From Kocuria carniphila (lineage in GTDB: Bacteria; Actinomycetota; Actinomycetes; Actinomycetales; Micrococcaceae): 64,000 bases of DNA. Made by a program: the position numbers and the translations under genes. The number at the start of each line of letters is the position of its first letter. The first letter of the stretch is position 1. Under the pieces are notes generated by a model. It was not told the origin of the DNA. It made no database searches and was given only the letters and a program-made list of their open reading frames with translations. Where the stretch lies: assembly GCF_004136555.1 (NCBI RefSeq), contig NZ_NOIT01000004.1, positions 124,001 to 188,000 of the forward strand. Reading direction: 5' to 3'. Shown here piece by piece: positions 1 to 7,283 of this stretch.

Positions 1-451
1 TGTCCAACCGCTCGTTCTCCGCCTTCATGTCTTTCGCATGGCGGGCAGACGGGAGCGTACCGCTCACGAAGAACAAGCGTTCGCCACCCAGCTTGAGGTC
101 TTCGACGTCGCCGGGCCGTTCCAGAATCATCCGCGCCTCACCGTGCGGCGGCAGCAACCATAGTCGCGTGCGTTCTTTGTCGTCATCCCCGTACGGCCGA
201 CCCGAAGTGAAGAACACATTGCCATCGGGCGCCGGACACACTTCCGAGACCCCGTGCTGATCGTGGGTCAGTTGCCTACCGACCGCACGATCATCAATGT
301 GTTCTACGGACCACGCCTGGGCCACGTATTTCTTGCCGTCAGCGGAGAGTTCTTTACGCAGGGCAATCACACCTCCGGAGGGATGGGTACTGAATCCGGA
401 GAGTCGAGGTGAGGCGACCAGATGCTCGGGGGTGTCAAAGCGAAATGTCAT
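1..451 (-). CDS. S9 family peptidase, N-terminal part (partial)
   Basis: The frame starts at the ATG at 449-451 and runs off the window start, so only about the first 150 residues are visible. They read as an open beta-propeller like the N-terminal part of S9 (prolyl oligopeptidase / acylaminoacyl-peptidase) enzymes, with blades such as SEVCPAPDGNVFFTSGRP and TRLWLLPPHGEAR. In this family the propeller gates a C-terminal alpha/beta-hydrolase domain that cleaves short peptides; that domain is outside the window. No clear Shine-Dalgarno precedes the ATG, so the message may be leaderless. The family call is from fold-like pattern only, because the catalytic part is not seen. Confidence 0.6.
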   Translation of the reverse strand, partial: MTFRFDTPEHLVASPRLSGFSTHPSGGVIALRKELSADGKKYVAQAWSVEHIDDRAVGRQLTHDQHGVSEVCPAPDGNVFFTSGRPYGDDDKERTRLWLLPPHGEARMILERPGDVEDLKLGGERLFFVSGTLPSARHAKDMKAENERLD

Positions 452-530
452 GTGAGTCACACTAGCGCCAATCATTCAGCGCCATGATGACTCTCATTTT
501 CCCGATCCCGGTCCTTTCGTTGCGGTCGTC

Positions 531-1508
531 TCAGCCGGTGCCCCGGGAGGATTCAGTTTGACGCTGGATGTCCTTGAGCAAATGCCTCACGGATCGAGCA
601 TGGAAACCGGTCCGCACCACGAGCAAGCGATACAAGCGACCGCCCCCGCCCGGAAAATTGGCATGGGTTCTTGCCCGAAGACGCGTCTGTCCGCTATTTG
701 CCTGCTCCATGTGGAACGACAGGGCATACACGGAAAACCGGTGCCTCCCTGTGAGCTCAAGTTCCGCTCCGGGCCTCGCACTGGCGACTCGGAACCCGAC
801 GAGTGTCGAATCAATAGCAAGGGGCCTCGGTCCAGATGGAGATCGTTCTGCACAACCTGCAACCCGGGCATAGGTTGTTGCGACTGATCCTGAGAACGTC
901 TGGTCAAGCGCGGCACTCAGGTTCAACCAGACGTTGTTCGCAGGTGCATTGATCACCACGGCATGTTCGTCCACGAAAGCCAGACCGGAAACGCGAGACC
1001 CACGGTCAACCTGGGTCGAGCCCGCCGCCGAGTCAAGCTCCTGATCCGGACGAAGAGTCGTCGCGGCGGTGATGAGCGACTTTGCCGCTCGGCGATGCAC
1101 CGGACCGATAATCGTCCAGGCAATTCGGCCCAGAAGTGGTCGCCTGAAGTGGAGGACGGTCGTTAGCCGCCGCTGCGAAGGCACAGTTCGTCGACCCACC
1201 ATAGTGATGTGCATCAGTGGAATGGCCGCTTCGAGGTGGATCACTTCCGCGCTGGATTCGATGATCCGGAAAGGTCCCAGCTGGCCAACCTCAGTTGGTG
1301 ATTCACCAAGCCCAAGAACACCAACGAGCCGCGTCACCACACCCGAGGTCGTTGCCAACCCTTCATGCAGCCACTCCCGTGGAGCGCTCATATCCGGATG
1401 GGGAACACTAACTTCAAAGGCATCGGCGTAGTCGAAGGGGCGGCCATCTGTAGCGATCGGTTCGGTTACCCGTACCCGGCGCACTTGATCGGCCATGAGG
1501 TTTTTCAT
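531..1508 (-). CDS. DUF2867 domain protein with SRPBCC-like C-terminal half
   Basis: About 325 residues from the ATG at 1508, chosen because AAAGGA lies six bases upstream; longer in-frame starts lack a site. The N-terminal half (about residues 18-150, beginning near FDYADAFEV) resembles DUF2867. The C-terminal half (about 175-310) looks like a second lipid-binding START/SRPBCC-type fold, seen only as alternating hydrophobic pattern and an ATTYARVAG stretch. It is last in an operon after a TetR gene and a DUF6463 gene, with almost no spacing. A diverging gene at 2615 carries the same DUF2867 type fused to DUF6463, so the two domains seem to act together. The biochemical function is unknown. 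Confidence 0.6.
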   Translation of the reverse strand: MKNLMADQVRRVRVTEPIATDGRPFDYADAFEVSVPHPDMSAPREWLHEGLATTSGVVTRLVGVLGLGESPTEVGQLGPFRIIESSAEVIHLEAAIPLMHITMVGRRTVPSQRRLTTVLHFRRPLLGRIAWTIIGPVHRRAAKSLITAATTLRPDQELDSAAGSTQVDRGSRVSGLAFVDEHAVVINAPANNVWLNLSAALDQTFSGSVATTYARVAGCAERSPSGPRPLAIDSTLVGFRVASARPGAELELTGRHRFSVYALSFHMEQANSGQTRLRARTHANFPGGGGRLYRLLVVRTGFHARSVRHLLKDIQRQTESSRGTG

Positions 1509-1532
1509 CACGTGTCCTTTGTTCGCGATCAA

Positions 1533-1931
1533 TCATTGTGAAGCGCGACGTCGGGCCGTGTGTGCAAGCCAGGCAATCGGCAAGAACAGCCAGAAACCAG
1601 AGGCGGGCGAGAGCGTAATGCCCCAGAGACCGGTCAACCCCAGAATGGCTGCGGTGCTACGCGGTGGGCGGCCATGAGCCCTTTCTCGCTCCCTAACCGT
1701 AGCTCCCAGGCCGATCAGCAGTAGGCCAGACGTGAAGTACCAGAAACCGACTCCACGACGTTCAGCCAGTGCAGGGTCTGCATCGACCGAAGAAACGACC
1801 CCGGCTTTGATGATGCTGCGCACAGAGGCAGGGTAGAACATCCCTGTCGTGGCGATATGAACCGACCCCAGCACCATGGTCCATACCCCCGCACTGCGCA
1901 GCGGCGAAATGCGTTTCGGACAATTGGTCAT
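1533..1931 (-). CDS. DUF6463-like small membrane protein
   Basis: 132 residues with about four hydrophobic segments: near 15-33, 62-78, 92-108 and 110-125. The pattern AGVWTMVLGSVHIATTGMF is typical of the small DUF6463 integral membrane family; no enzyme motif is visible. The start overlaps the TetR stop by four bases (ATGA), showing translational coupling, and the DUF2867 gene follows directly. A second member of this family forms the C-terminal domain of the gene at 2615-3754. Function is not known; a role as membrane partner of the DUF2867 protein is inference from the fusion. Confidence 0.6.
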   Translation of the reverse strand: MTNCPKRISPLRSAGVWTMVLGSVHIATTGMFYPASVRSIIKAGVVSSVDADPALAERRGVGFWYFTSGLLLIGLGATVRERERAHGRPPRSTAAILGLTGLWGITLSPASGFWLFLPIAWLAHTARRRASQ

Positions 1932-2485
1932 TGTGATGCACCTGCTAACAAATTCTCGATCAGAGGCTGGAAAACTTCACGCAACTCCGATGGGCTACTC
2001 GGTGGACTCATGAGATTGGCGCCGATCACCAACAGGGCTAGGTGTCGCGCGCCCCGTTCGGATTCTGTTTGGTCGTATCCAAGACCGCGCAACAGGTCAG
2101 TGAGGTAGGCCAACCTGCGCGCGTCGATGCGCGCCCAGATTGTGGCGGCATCAGCGTCTTGCGTCGCCCAGGCACGCACATTTCTTTCGATAATCGCCTC
2201 GCGGGGAGAGAGACTGTCGACCACATCATCCGACAACACTTGTAATTGACTCGCTGGGCCTTGACTTGCGATAGATTCCGCGTGGTCAATCAACCGCGAG
2301 GTCCACCTCAGTTCGAACTCCTCCAACAAGGCCACTCGGTATCCGGGCATGTCTACGAAGTGGTGGTAGAAGGAACCCCGCGTGGCGCCGACAGCAGAGC
2401 ACAACGCTTCGATCCTCAGCCCCGGAAGACCCTGACCGCCCAGAATGTCCAGTCCGGCTTCCAACCAGTCCTGTCGAGATTTCAT
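1928..2485 (-). CDS. TetR/AcrR family transcriptional regulator
   Basis: 185 residues from the ATG at 2485; an in-frame GTG lies three codons upstream. The N-terminal helix-turn-helix is clear: IEALCSAVGATRGSFYHHF at about residues 26-45, the classic TetR recognition helix. The remaining helical domain is the ligand-binding and dimer part and is not family specific. It is first gene of an operon with DUF6463 and DUF2867 genes and faces the DUF2867-DUF6463 fusion gene. Two overlapping palindromes at 2539-2567 lie between the divergent starts and are the obvious operator, so it probably represses both units and itself. The inducer is not predictable. Confidence 0.85.
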   Translation of the reverse strand: MKSRQDWLEAGLDILGGQGLPGLRIEALCSAVGATRGSFYHHFVDMPGYRVALLEEFELRWTSRLIDHAESIASQGPASQLQVLSDDVVDSLSPREAIIERNVRAWATQDADAATIWARIDARRLAYLTDLLRGLGYDQTESERGARHLALLVIGANLMSPPSSPSELREVFQPLIENLLAGASQ

Positions 2486-2538
2486 GTGACGCACCCTTCA
2501 TCCTCGTGCTCAGATCCGGCTGATTCGGAATAGCTGGA

Positions 2539-2567
2539 GTATGGTTCCATACCATACGGTATGGTAT
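2539..2567. promoter_or_regulatory. Overlapping palindromic operator in TetR divergent promoter
   Basis: Two overlapping inverted repeats are read directly. GTATGG-TT-CCATAC covers 2539-2552. A perfect 9-bp repeat ATACCATAC / GTATGGTAT with one central base covers 2549-2567. They lie between the TetR start at 2485 and the ATG at 2615. A nested symmetric site is typical for TetR-family dimers, which can bind two per operator. Binding is inferred. Confidence 0.75.
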
Positions 2568-2614
2568 TCTGTTGCGCAAGAGGCGTTCCCCGCACCGGGA
2601 AAGATGTGAGACCG

Positions 2615-3754
2615 ATGAAACTCTCCAAATCCGACCACTCCGTTCGTCCTTGGCGGATCCATGAAATAGCGCCTGACTTCCGTGTAGAAGACGTGTGGTC
2701 CTACCGGACACCGGGAGCTAGGCCGGATGATTTCCCCGCCATGTTGGAAGCGTTGCAAAACGAGAGCGACCGCAATGTCGACCCCCGGGTAGTTCGGCTG
2801 CTGTTCGCCGTGCGCTGGAAGTTGGGGGGTCTCTTTGGTTGGGACAACCCCGAGCAGGGGGTCGGGCGGCGCGTGGATTCATTGCGCGACCGGCTTCCCC
2901 CTGACCTGCGCCAGGACCCTATCGATTCCCCCTGGCCCGACACCCCATTCACCATGGTGTACGAGACGAGTAACGAGTGCGTTCTCGAAATGGCCAATCG
3001 AACCGTCCACCACCTCTGTCATTTGGGTTGGGTGCAGGCTGGCTCAGGTGACTACGAATTGCGGATGGCCGCACTGGTGAAACCGCACGGCCTGCTGGGG
3101 CGGGTCTACATGGCCGCAATCAAACCCTTCAGGTACGCCGTCATATATCCTGCGCTGACCCGGAAATGGGAACGCGCATGGCTGCTCCGAGATCAGCACA
3201 CCAGTTCCACTAAGAGTTCTTCGGTCGGCCATCAGATCAGAGGTGGAATCACTGCCAGCTCAGTCTTAACCCGCCCTACTTCACGCGCCGATAAGAAGCG
3301 CCCAATGGGCGCGCCACACACTTCGAGAAACCGGTTGGTCACCTGGGGCGGCCGTCTGATTGTGCTGTACGGTACCGCTCATACGGTGGGCGCGCTCACC
3401 GCCGAGGGTGCCGCGCGTCACGCCGGAACATGGTTCAGTGGTCAACTGTGGAATGAAGAACTCGCCAGCATGAGCCCAGCGATGAGTGCCTACTGGCTGT
3501 CCATCAACAGTTTTGGGCCCCCAATGGTGCTCCTCGGCCTTACCGTGTTGTGGTTGAACCGCCGTGGTATCCCACCTCCACGATTCATCCCCTGGGCCCT
3601 CGGAGCCTGGGTTGTGGTCGGGACCGTGGTTGCGGGCCCTGGCGTGGGCCAAGACCTCCTCTTGCTGGCTGGTTCCGGCCTGATCCTGGCCGGAACACGT
3701 CGAGCACCGGCCTCGGTTGAGCTACCCGAAGGTCCTCATGCTTCCCGAACTTGA
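2615..3754 (+). CDS. DUF2867-DUF6463 fusion membrane protein
   Basis: 379 residues from the ATG at 2615; the frame is open further upstream, but those codons overlap the operator. Residues about 10-195 resemble DUF2867 (start EIAPDFRVEDVWSY, with YETSNECVLEMANRTVHHLC in the middle). Residues about 240-370 hold four hydrophobic segments in the DUF6463 pattern (RLIVLYGTAHTVGALTAEG). The linker between is polar and serine-rich. The same domains occur as two separate genes in the divergent TetR operon, so this is a natural fusion that links their functions. It probably sits in the cytoplasmic membrane with DUF2867 inside. The reaction is unknown. Confidence 0.65.
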   Translation: MKLSKSDHSVRPWRIHEIAPDFRVEDVWSYRTPGARPDDFPAMLEALQNESDRNVDPRVVRLLFAVRWKLGGLFGWDNPEQGVGRRVDSLRDRLPPDLRQDPIDSPWPDTPFTMVYETSNECVLEMANRTVHHLCHLGWVQAGSGDYELRMAALVKPHGLLGRVYMAAIKPFRYAVIYPALTRKWERAWLLRDQHTSSTKSSSVGHQIRGGITASSVLTRPTSRADKKRPMGAPHTSRNRLVTWGGRLIVLYGTAHTVGALTAEGAARHAGTWFSGQLWNEELASMSPAMSAYWLSINSFGPPMVLLGLTVLWLNRRGIPPPRFIPWALGAWVVVGTVVAGPGVGQDLLLLAGSGLILAGTRRAPASVELPEGPHASRT

Positions 3755-4989
3755 ACTGGTACCAGTTGACGAATCCGTCCTGGAAGAGCTGGTGGCTGTT
3801 GCCGTTGCGGACACCGATCCTAATGATGTGACCCCGCCACTCGAACCGGGTTGGGGAGAGGCACGTGTCACTTGGCTCCGTGATTTCCATCGGAGGAACC
3901 GACCGGGTCTGGTGAATGGTCACCAACTCACGGAGGCCGTGCGTGTCAACGGACGTGTAAGCGGTGCGATCCGACTGGAGTCGCTGTCTCCCGTAGAAGT
4001 GGAGTGTGGCATCTGGCTCGCGAGATCCGCCCGTGGCCGCGACCTGAGCCATGGCGTCTTCTCGCTCATTATCGAGCGAGCGATCGGCACGGGCGCGCAA
4101 AGAATCATCGCTCACACCACAGCGGGAAACGAACCCGCGATCGCGGCGCTCCGACGCGCCGGAGCAGTCCTCACCAGCGGTCCGGAGCCGACGGTGACCG
4201 CCGTCATCGAATTGATTCGCGACGTCCCGAGTGAACACTCCGCTGACGAAGGTGCGGACACGCAGCCCCAGACAGCCTCAACCGGACGGCACCGTTCCGT
4301 TGTGTTACCCGCGGGCACCATCAACTACGTGGACACCGGTGGCCCTGGCCCGGTAATGGTCCTGACGCACGGGTTCCCCATGGATCACCTGCAATGGCGC
4401 AAAGTGGTGCCGCTCCTCGGGGGTGTTCGCTGCATCATGCCGGCTCTCCCACTGGGTGCCCACAAAAACGCTATGAACCTTGACGCCGATCTTTCGCAAT
4501 TGGGGCAGGCGAATATCCTTGCCGATTTCCTCGAGGCCCTTGAGCTGCAAGATGTCACATTGGTGATGAACGACTGGGGTGGCCCTCAATTCGTCGTCGC
4601 GCTCGGACGCGACGAGCGGATCTCACGCATGGGGGGCCGTATCTCACACTCGAATCCCCGACCGTGTATTGGACGAGTGGTTCACTCCGGCCTTACAGAA
4701 TCGAAAGATCCGGCGAGACTTGCGTAAGTTTGCGGCTGGCACCCCATCATCAGCCACCCTCCTGTCCTGGGGTCACGCCTTGCGTACCTTCGACAAGCCG
4801 GCACTCGTAGTTTGGGCGGGGAAAGACGCCATGATGCCCTTAGGTCATGGACAGCAGCTTGCCGACCTCCTACCCCGGGGTCGACTGGTGACCATTTTCG
4901 ACAGCGGAACGCTTATCCCGGAGGACCAGCCCGCCACACTCGCGGCAGTGCTGCTTGGTTTCATCCGAGAAACAGCAGCTAGACCCTGA
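3738..4989 (+). pseudogene. GNAT acetyltransferase - alpha/beta hydrolase fusion, hydrolase part broken
   Basis: The ATG at 3738 has GAAGG upstream and overlaps the end of the DUF6463 fusion gene. Residues about 1-160 form a GNAT N-acetyltransferase (ARSARGRDLSHGVFSLIIE, the acetyl-CoA loop region). After a polar linker an alpha/beta hydrolase begins (VLTHGFPMDHLQW, then LVMNDWGGPQFVVALG, like dehalogenase-type hydrolases). Near 4625-4655 the reading breaks: the first frame turns to unrelated sequence and stops by 4727, while the C-terminal hydrolase part (IPDRVLDEWFTPALQNRKIR onward) continues in another frame to 4989. Roughly 60 residues of the usual cap region are missing, so this is an internal deletion with frameshift. 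The GNAT part could still be made. Confidence 0.7.
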
Positions 4990-5047
4990 GGACTGGACAA
5001 CTGGAGACCGTCGCGTGTTGATCGGATCAACGTGCGACTATGACTCC

Positions 5048-5509
5048 ATGGACACCCGTCAAATCTTCGCAGCCCTGGCGAACCCGGACACCCGTGCCAT
5101 GTACGCCCGGGTCGTTCTCGATCAAATTCCCGGGACATCCACCGCTAAGCAATCGCGGGCACTCCAGAACCTGCAACGGGTGGGTTTGATCGACGACGCC
5201 GACGGCGCCTGGTCCCCCACCGAGGCGTTCCGTGAACTTCTCGCCGAGGGTGCCAGCGGCACCCCGAAGGGTTACGAGCGGTTCCTCGAACATGGCCGAG
5301 TGGCCCGCTGGCCGTCCAAGGCCGCCGACAAAGACGGACTGATCCGCTGGATCATGGATCGGTGTTTGGCAACTGACGAGCGCGTCGAAGAGCGAGAGCT
5401 CAATGACCGGATTGAGAGGTTCAGCGATGATCCGGCCCTGATTCGCCGGCACTGCGTGGACACCGGGTACATCACGCGAGCCCCGGACGGCAGCGAGTAC
5501 CGCAGGTAG
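5048..5509 (+). CDS. DUF2087 domain protein with N-terminal helical (HTH-like) part
   Basis: 153 residues from the ATG at 5048; the frame is open upstream but that part overlaps the hydrolase remnant. The N-terminal part (MDTRQIFAALANPDTRAMYA) looks like an ArsR-type winged helix. The C-terminal part (about 95-153: RWPSKAADKDGLIRWIMD to VDTGYITRAPDGSEYRR) is a DUF2087 domain with its typical DGxEYRR ending. Such proteins are thought to be regulators, but the ligand and targets are not known. It may be cotranscribed with the broken GNAT-hydrolase gene. Confidence 0.75.
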   Translation: MDTRQIFAALANPDTRAMYARVVLDQIPGTSTAKQSRALQNLQRVGLIDDADGAWSPTEAFRELLAEGASGTPKGYERFLEHGRVARWPSKAADKDGLIRWIMDRCLATDERVEERELNDRIERFSDDPALIRRHCVDTGYITRAPDGSEYRR

Positions 5510-5789
5510 AAACCGGGTTCACTCGCGTTAGTAGTTATTCATTTCAATTGGTGTCATGTGTGATTAATGTGCATTTCAAGCGGATGCCCTGAATCGCACT
5601 AGCTAATGCATGGGTGATTTATCGTCTACCCAATTACGAAACACTCTTCACGGACCGCAGACCCGCGAGATGCCCGTCACAGCAAGGCAAGGCTCCCCTT
5701 GGTAGGCAATTAGAGAACATTGGACTTCGCTAATTTAATCAAGTTTAATTAAGTCAGAGTGGTTTGACCTAAGGTTCAACTTACTTGTA
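5510..5789. other. AT-rich intergenic leader region, no gene
   Basis: No convincing coding frame is present. The stretch is markedly more AT-rich than its surroundings, especially 5725-5790, with runs such as TTTAATCAAGTTTAATTAAG. A TTGACC at 5764-5769 could be a -35 element, but no good -10 is seen at the usual distance. It serves as the upstream region of the DUF1540 gene at 5846. Confidence 0.5.
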
Positions 5790-5831
5790 AGGCGGGATTT
5801 TCGCTCGTATCTTTATAAATACGAACCGCCT
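5790..5831 (+). promoter_or_regulatory. Two-tier hairpin in the leader of the DUF1540 gene
   Basis: An outer stem AGGCGG (5790-5795) / CCGCCT (5826-5831) encloses an inner stem TCGTAT (5805-5810) / ATACGA (5819-5824) with loop CTTTATAA. It ends directly before the ribosome binding site AGAGG at 5833-5837 and the ATG at 5846. The position suggests control of translation or message stability; TATAAA inside the loop could alternatively be part of a promoter. Confidence 0.45.
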
Positions 5832-5845
5832 GAGAGGAACAGATC

Positions 5846-6127
5846 ATGGCTACTTTGACCGCCGTCTCCGCTTGCGCCGCCACCGCGTGCGCATACAACG
5901 ACAACGGCTGCTCCGCGCCCGCCATCACCGTGGGCGGCAGCGGCTCCACCGCATCCTGCACCACTTTCATTTCCCTGGACGCTCGCGGAGGCTTGCCCAC
6001 CGCCAACGGCCAGGTTGGCGCGTGCCAGCGCCTCGAGTGCAAGCACAACACCGACCTGCTGTGCACCGCGTCCTCCATCGAGATGACCGGCGACACCGCT
6101 AACTGCGCGTCCTACGAAGCCGAGTAA
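5846..6127 (+). CDS. DUF1540 cysteine-rich protein
   Basis: 93 residues with two DUF1540 units, each with four spaced cysteines: about residues 9-40 (SACAATACAYNDNGCSAP) and 57-91 (VGACQRLECKHNTDLLCTAS). The Cys pattern suggests metal binding; the family has no proven function. The start is firm, with AGAGG eight bases upstream. The gene stands alone with its own leader hairpin and a strong terminator, which suggests an abundant monocistronic message. Codon choice is strongly biased to C-ending codons, also fitting high expression (inference). Confidence 0.85.
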   Translation: MATLTAVSACAATACAYNDNGCSAPAITVGGSGSTASCTTFISLDARGGLPTANGQVGACQRLECKHNTDLLCTASSIEMTGDTANCASYEAE

Positions 6128-6147
6128 TCACTCGCTTCCGGACACAA

Positions 6148-6190
6148 CCGTGCCCGTGCGTTCTTCATGAACGCACGGGCACGGTTTTTA
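6148..6190 (+). terminator. Rho-independent terminator
   Basis: A perfect 16-bp stem, CCGTGCCCGTGCGTTC (6148-6163) with 6169-6184, and loop TTCAT are followed by TTTTTA. It lies 20 bases after the DUF1540 stop and before the convergent gene ending at 6253. Confidence 0.92.
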
Positions 6191-6252
6191 GGTTCTGACG
6201 GGCCAGCTTGCCTGGGCGATTACTCCCCAGATTGAGGGTGACTCCGGGTCGA

Positions 6253-7104
6253 TTATTCGGCGGCGCCCACCCGAGCCCCGAACAGGGACTCCACTCGGGC
6301 CAGGAGACCACCACACTCCACCACGGACTCGCGGTCGAAGGGCACGAAGAACACATGAGTGCGCTCGGCACCGTTGCGTATGACCGTCAATCCTGTCACA
6401 TCGACATCCACCACGAACTCGCGGTTCTTGGTGTGGGAGCAACCTCCGGCAGAGGGCTTCTCACTCAAGACACGCGCTTCGACCCAGCCGTTGCTGACGG
6501 CATCGCACAGCGAGGCAAGATCAACGGAATCCAGGCTGGACGCAACATCCAGACCAACGGTCTCGATGTCACCCAAGCCGGCCAGAGCGACGTCGTCATG
6601 CCGCTCGACCAGGTGCGCGAACGGAATGGCCGTGGCACCCACGCCGTCGTGCAGCAGAACGCGCGAGACCCGGACAATGCCGAGCATGCCGAAGGGAGAC
6701 TGAGCCACGGCCTTGACCATCTCCGGAACTTCTTCATACTCGAGGACATCAGTGGCTCGCTCGGGATCCAACCATTCCAACTGACCGAGCATGTGTGCGC
6801 TGGCCGTGAGGATTTCCACGCGGGGTTCGGGTGAGAGCTTGGTGATGTCCATCCGGACATCCATGCGCGTGCCGGGATTGAGAAGGACCGCATCATCGGA
6901 GCCGGAGAACACGGTGGTCGCCACCATGAGGTCCCCGCTGGCGGTCATGCCGTGAGCCAGAGAGTCAAGCGTGGGCTGGCCTTCGAGCGCGTAGGCGACC
7001 AGTGCCGCACGTCCCGCCCCCGCAAGCATCCGATGTGCCAGGGACACTGCTCGATCATGGGTGCTCAAACCTTGAGACTGGCCACCAATCGTCTGCTCGA
7101 CCAT
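6253..7104 (-). CDS. Split-barrel (HugZ/PNPOx-like) protein, probably iron-regulated
   Basis: 283 residues; ATG at 7104 with GAGGAAG just upstream. Two parts are visible. Residues about 15-150 include LAHRMLAGAGRAALVAYALE and DLMVATTVFSG, resembling the FMN-binding split-barrel/DUF2470-type proteins that act in haem iron use. A C-terminal part (about 170-283) includes FVVDVDVTGLTVIRNGAE. No catalytic motif can be fixed by eye. The upstream region carries a good DtxR/IdeR-like box at 7137-7155, so iron repression is likely and supports a role in iron or haem metabolism. Family assignment is tentative. Confidence 0.5.
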   Translation of the reverse strand: MVEQTIGGQSQGLSTHDRAVSLAHRMLAGAGRAALVAYALEGQPTLDSLAHGMTASGDLMVATTVFSGSDDAVLLNPGTRMDVRMDITKLSPEPRVEILTASAHMLGQLEWLDPERATDVLEYEEVPEMVKAVAQSPFGMLGIVRVSRVLLHDGVGATAIPFAHLVERHDDVALAGLGDIETVGLDVASSLDSVDLASLCDAVSNGWVEARVLSEKPSAGGCSHTKNREFVVDVDVTGLTVIRNGAERTHVFFVPFDRESVVECGGLLARVESLFGARVGAAE

Positions 7105-7136
7105 GGCTTCCTCGCTCTCTGTGTGACTTCCGAAAC

Positions 7137-7155
7137 TTAGGAAAGCCTAACCTTT
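7137..7155. promoter_or_regulatory. DtxR/IdeR-type iron box
   Basis: The 19 bases TTAGGAAAGCCTAACCTTT match 14 of 19 positions of the known DtxR/IdeR consensus TTAGGTTAGGCTAACCTAA. It lies 33 bases upstream of the minus-strand ATG at 7104. Binding is inferred from similarity. Confidence 0.65.
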
Positions 7156-7186
7156 GGCTTGCTTCGTGTGAAGAGCATCTCATGAA

Positions 7187-7210
7187 TTAAGTCAGGATTT
7201 AATGACTTAA
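7187..7210. promoter_or_regulatory. Perfect 8-bp inverted repeat, possible operator
   Basis: TTAAGTCA (7187-7194) and TGACTTAA (7203-7210) are separated by eight bases. The site lies between the divergent starts at 7104 and 7284, beside the iron box. TTAAGTCA also occurs near 5747-5754 upstream of the DUF1540 gene. The binding protein is unknown. Confidence 0.4.
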
Positions 7211-7283
7211 ATCTGGCCGATTGAGTCCGAACACGTTCTCAATGTGATCCGCCTCATGTTTTGACTGTGAAATCATCGAACCC

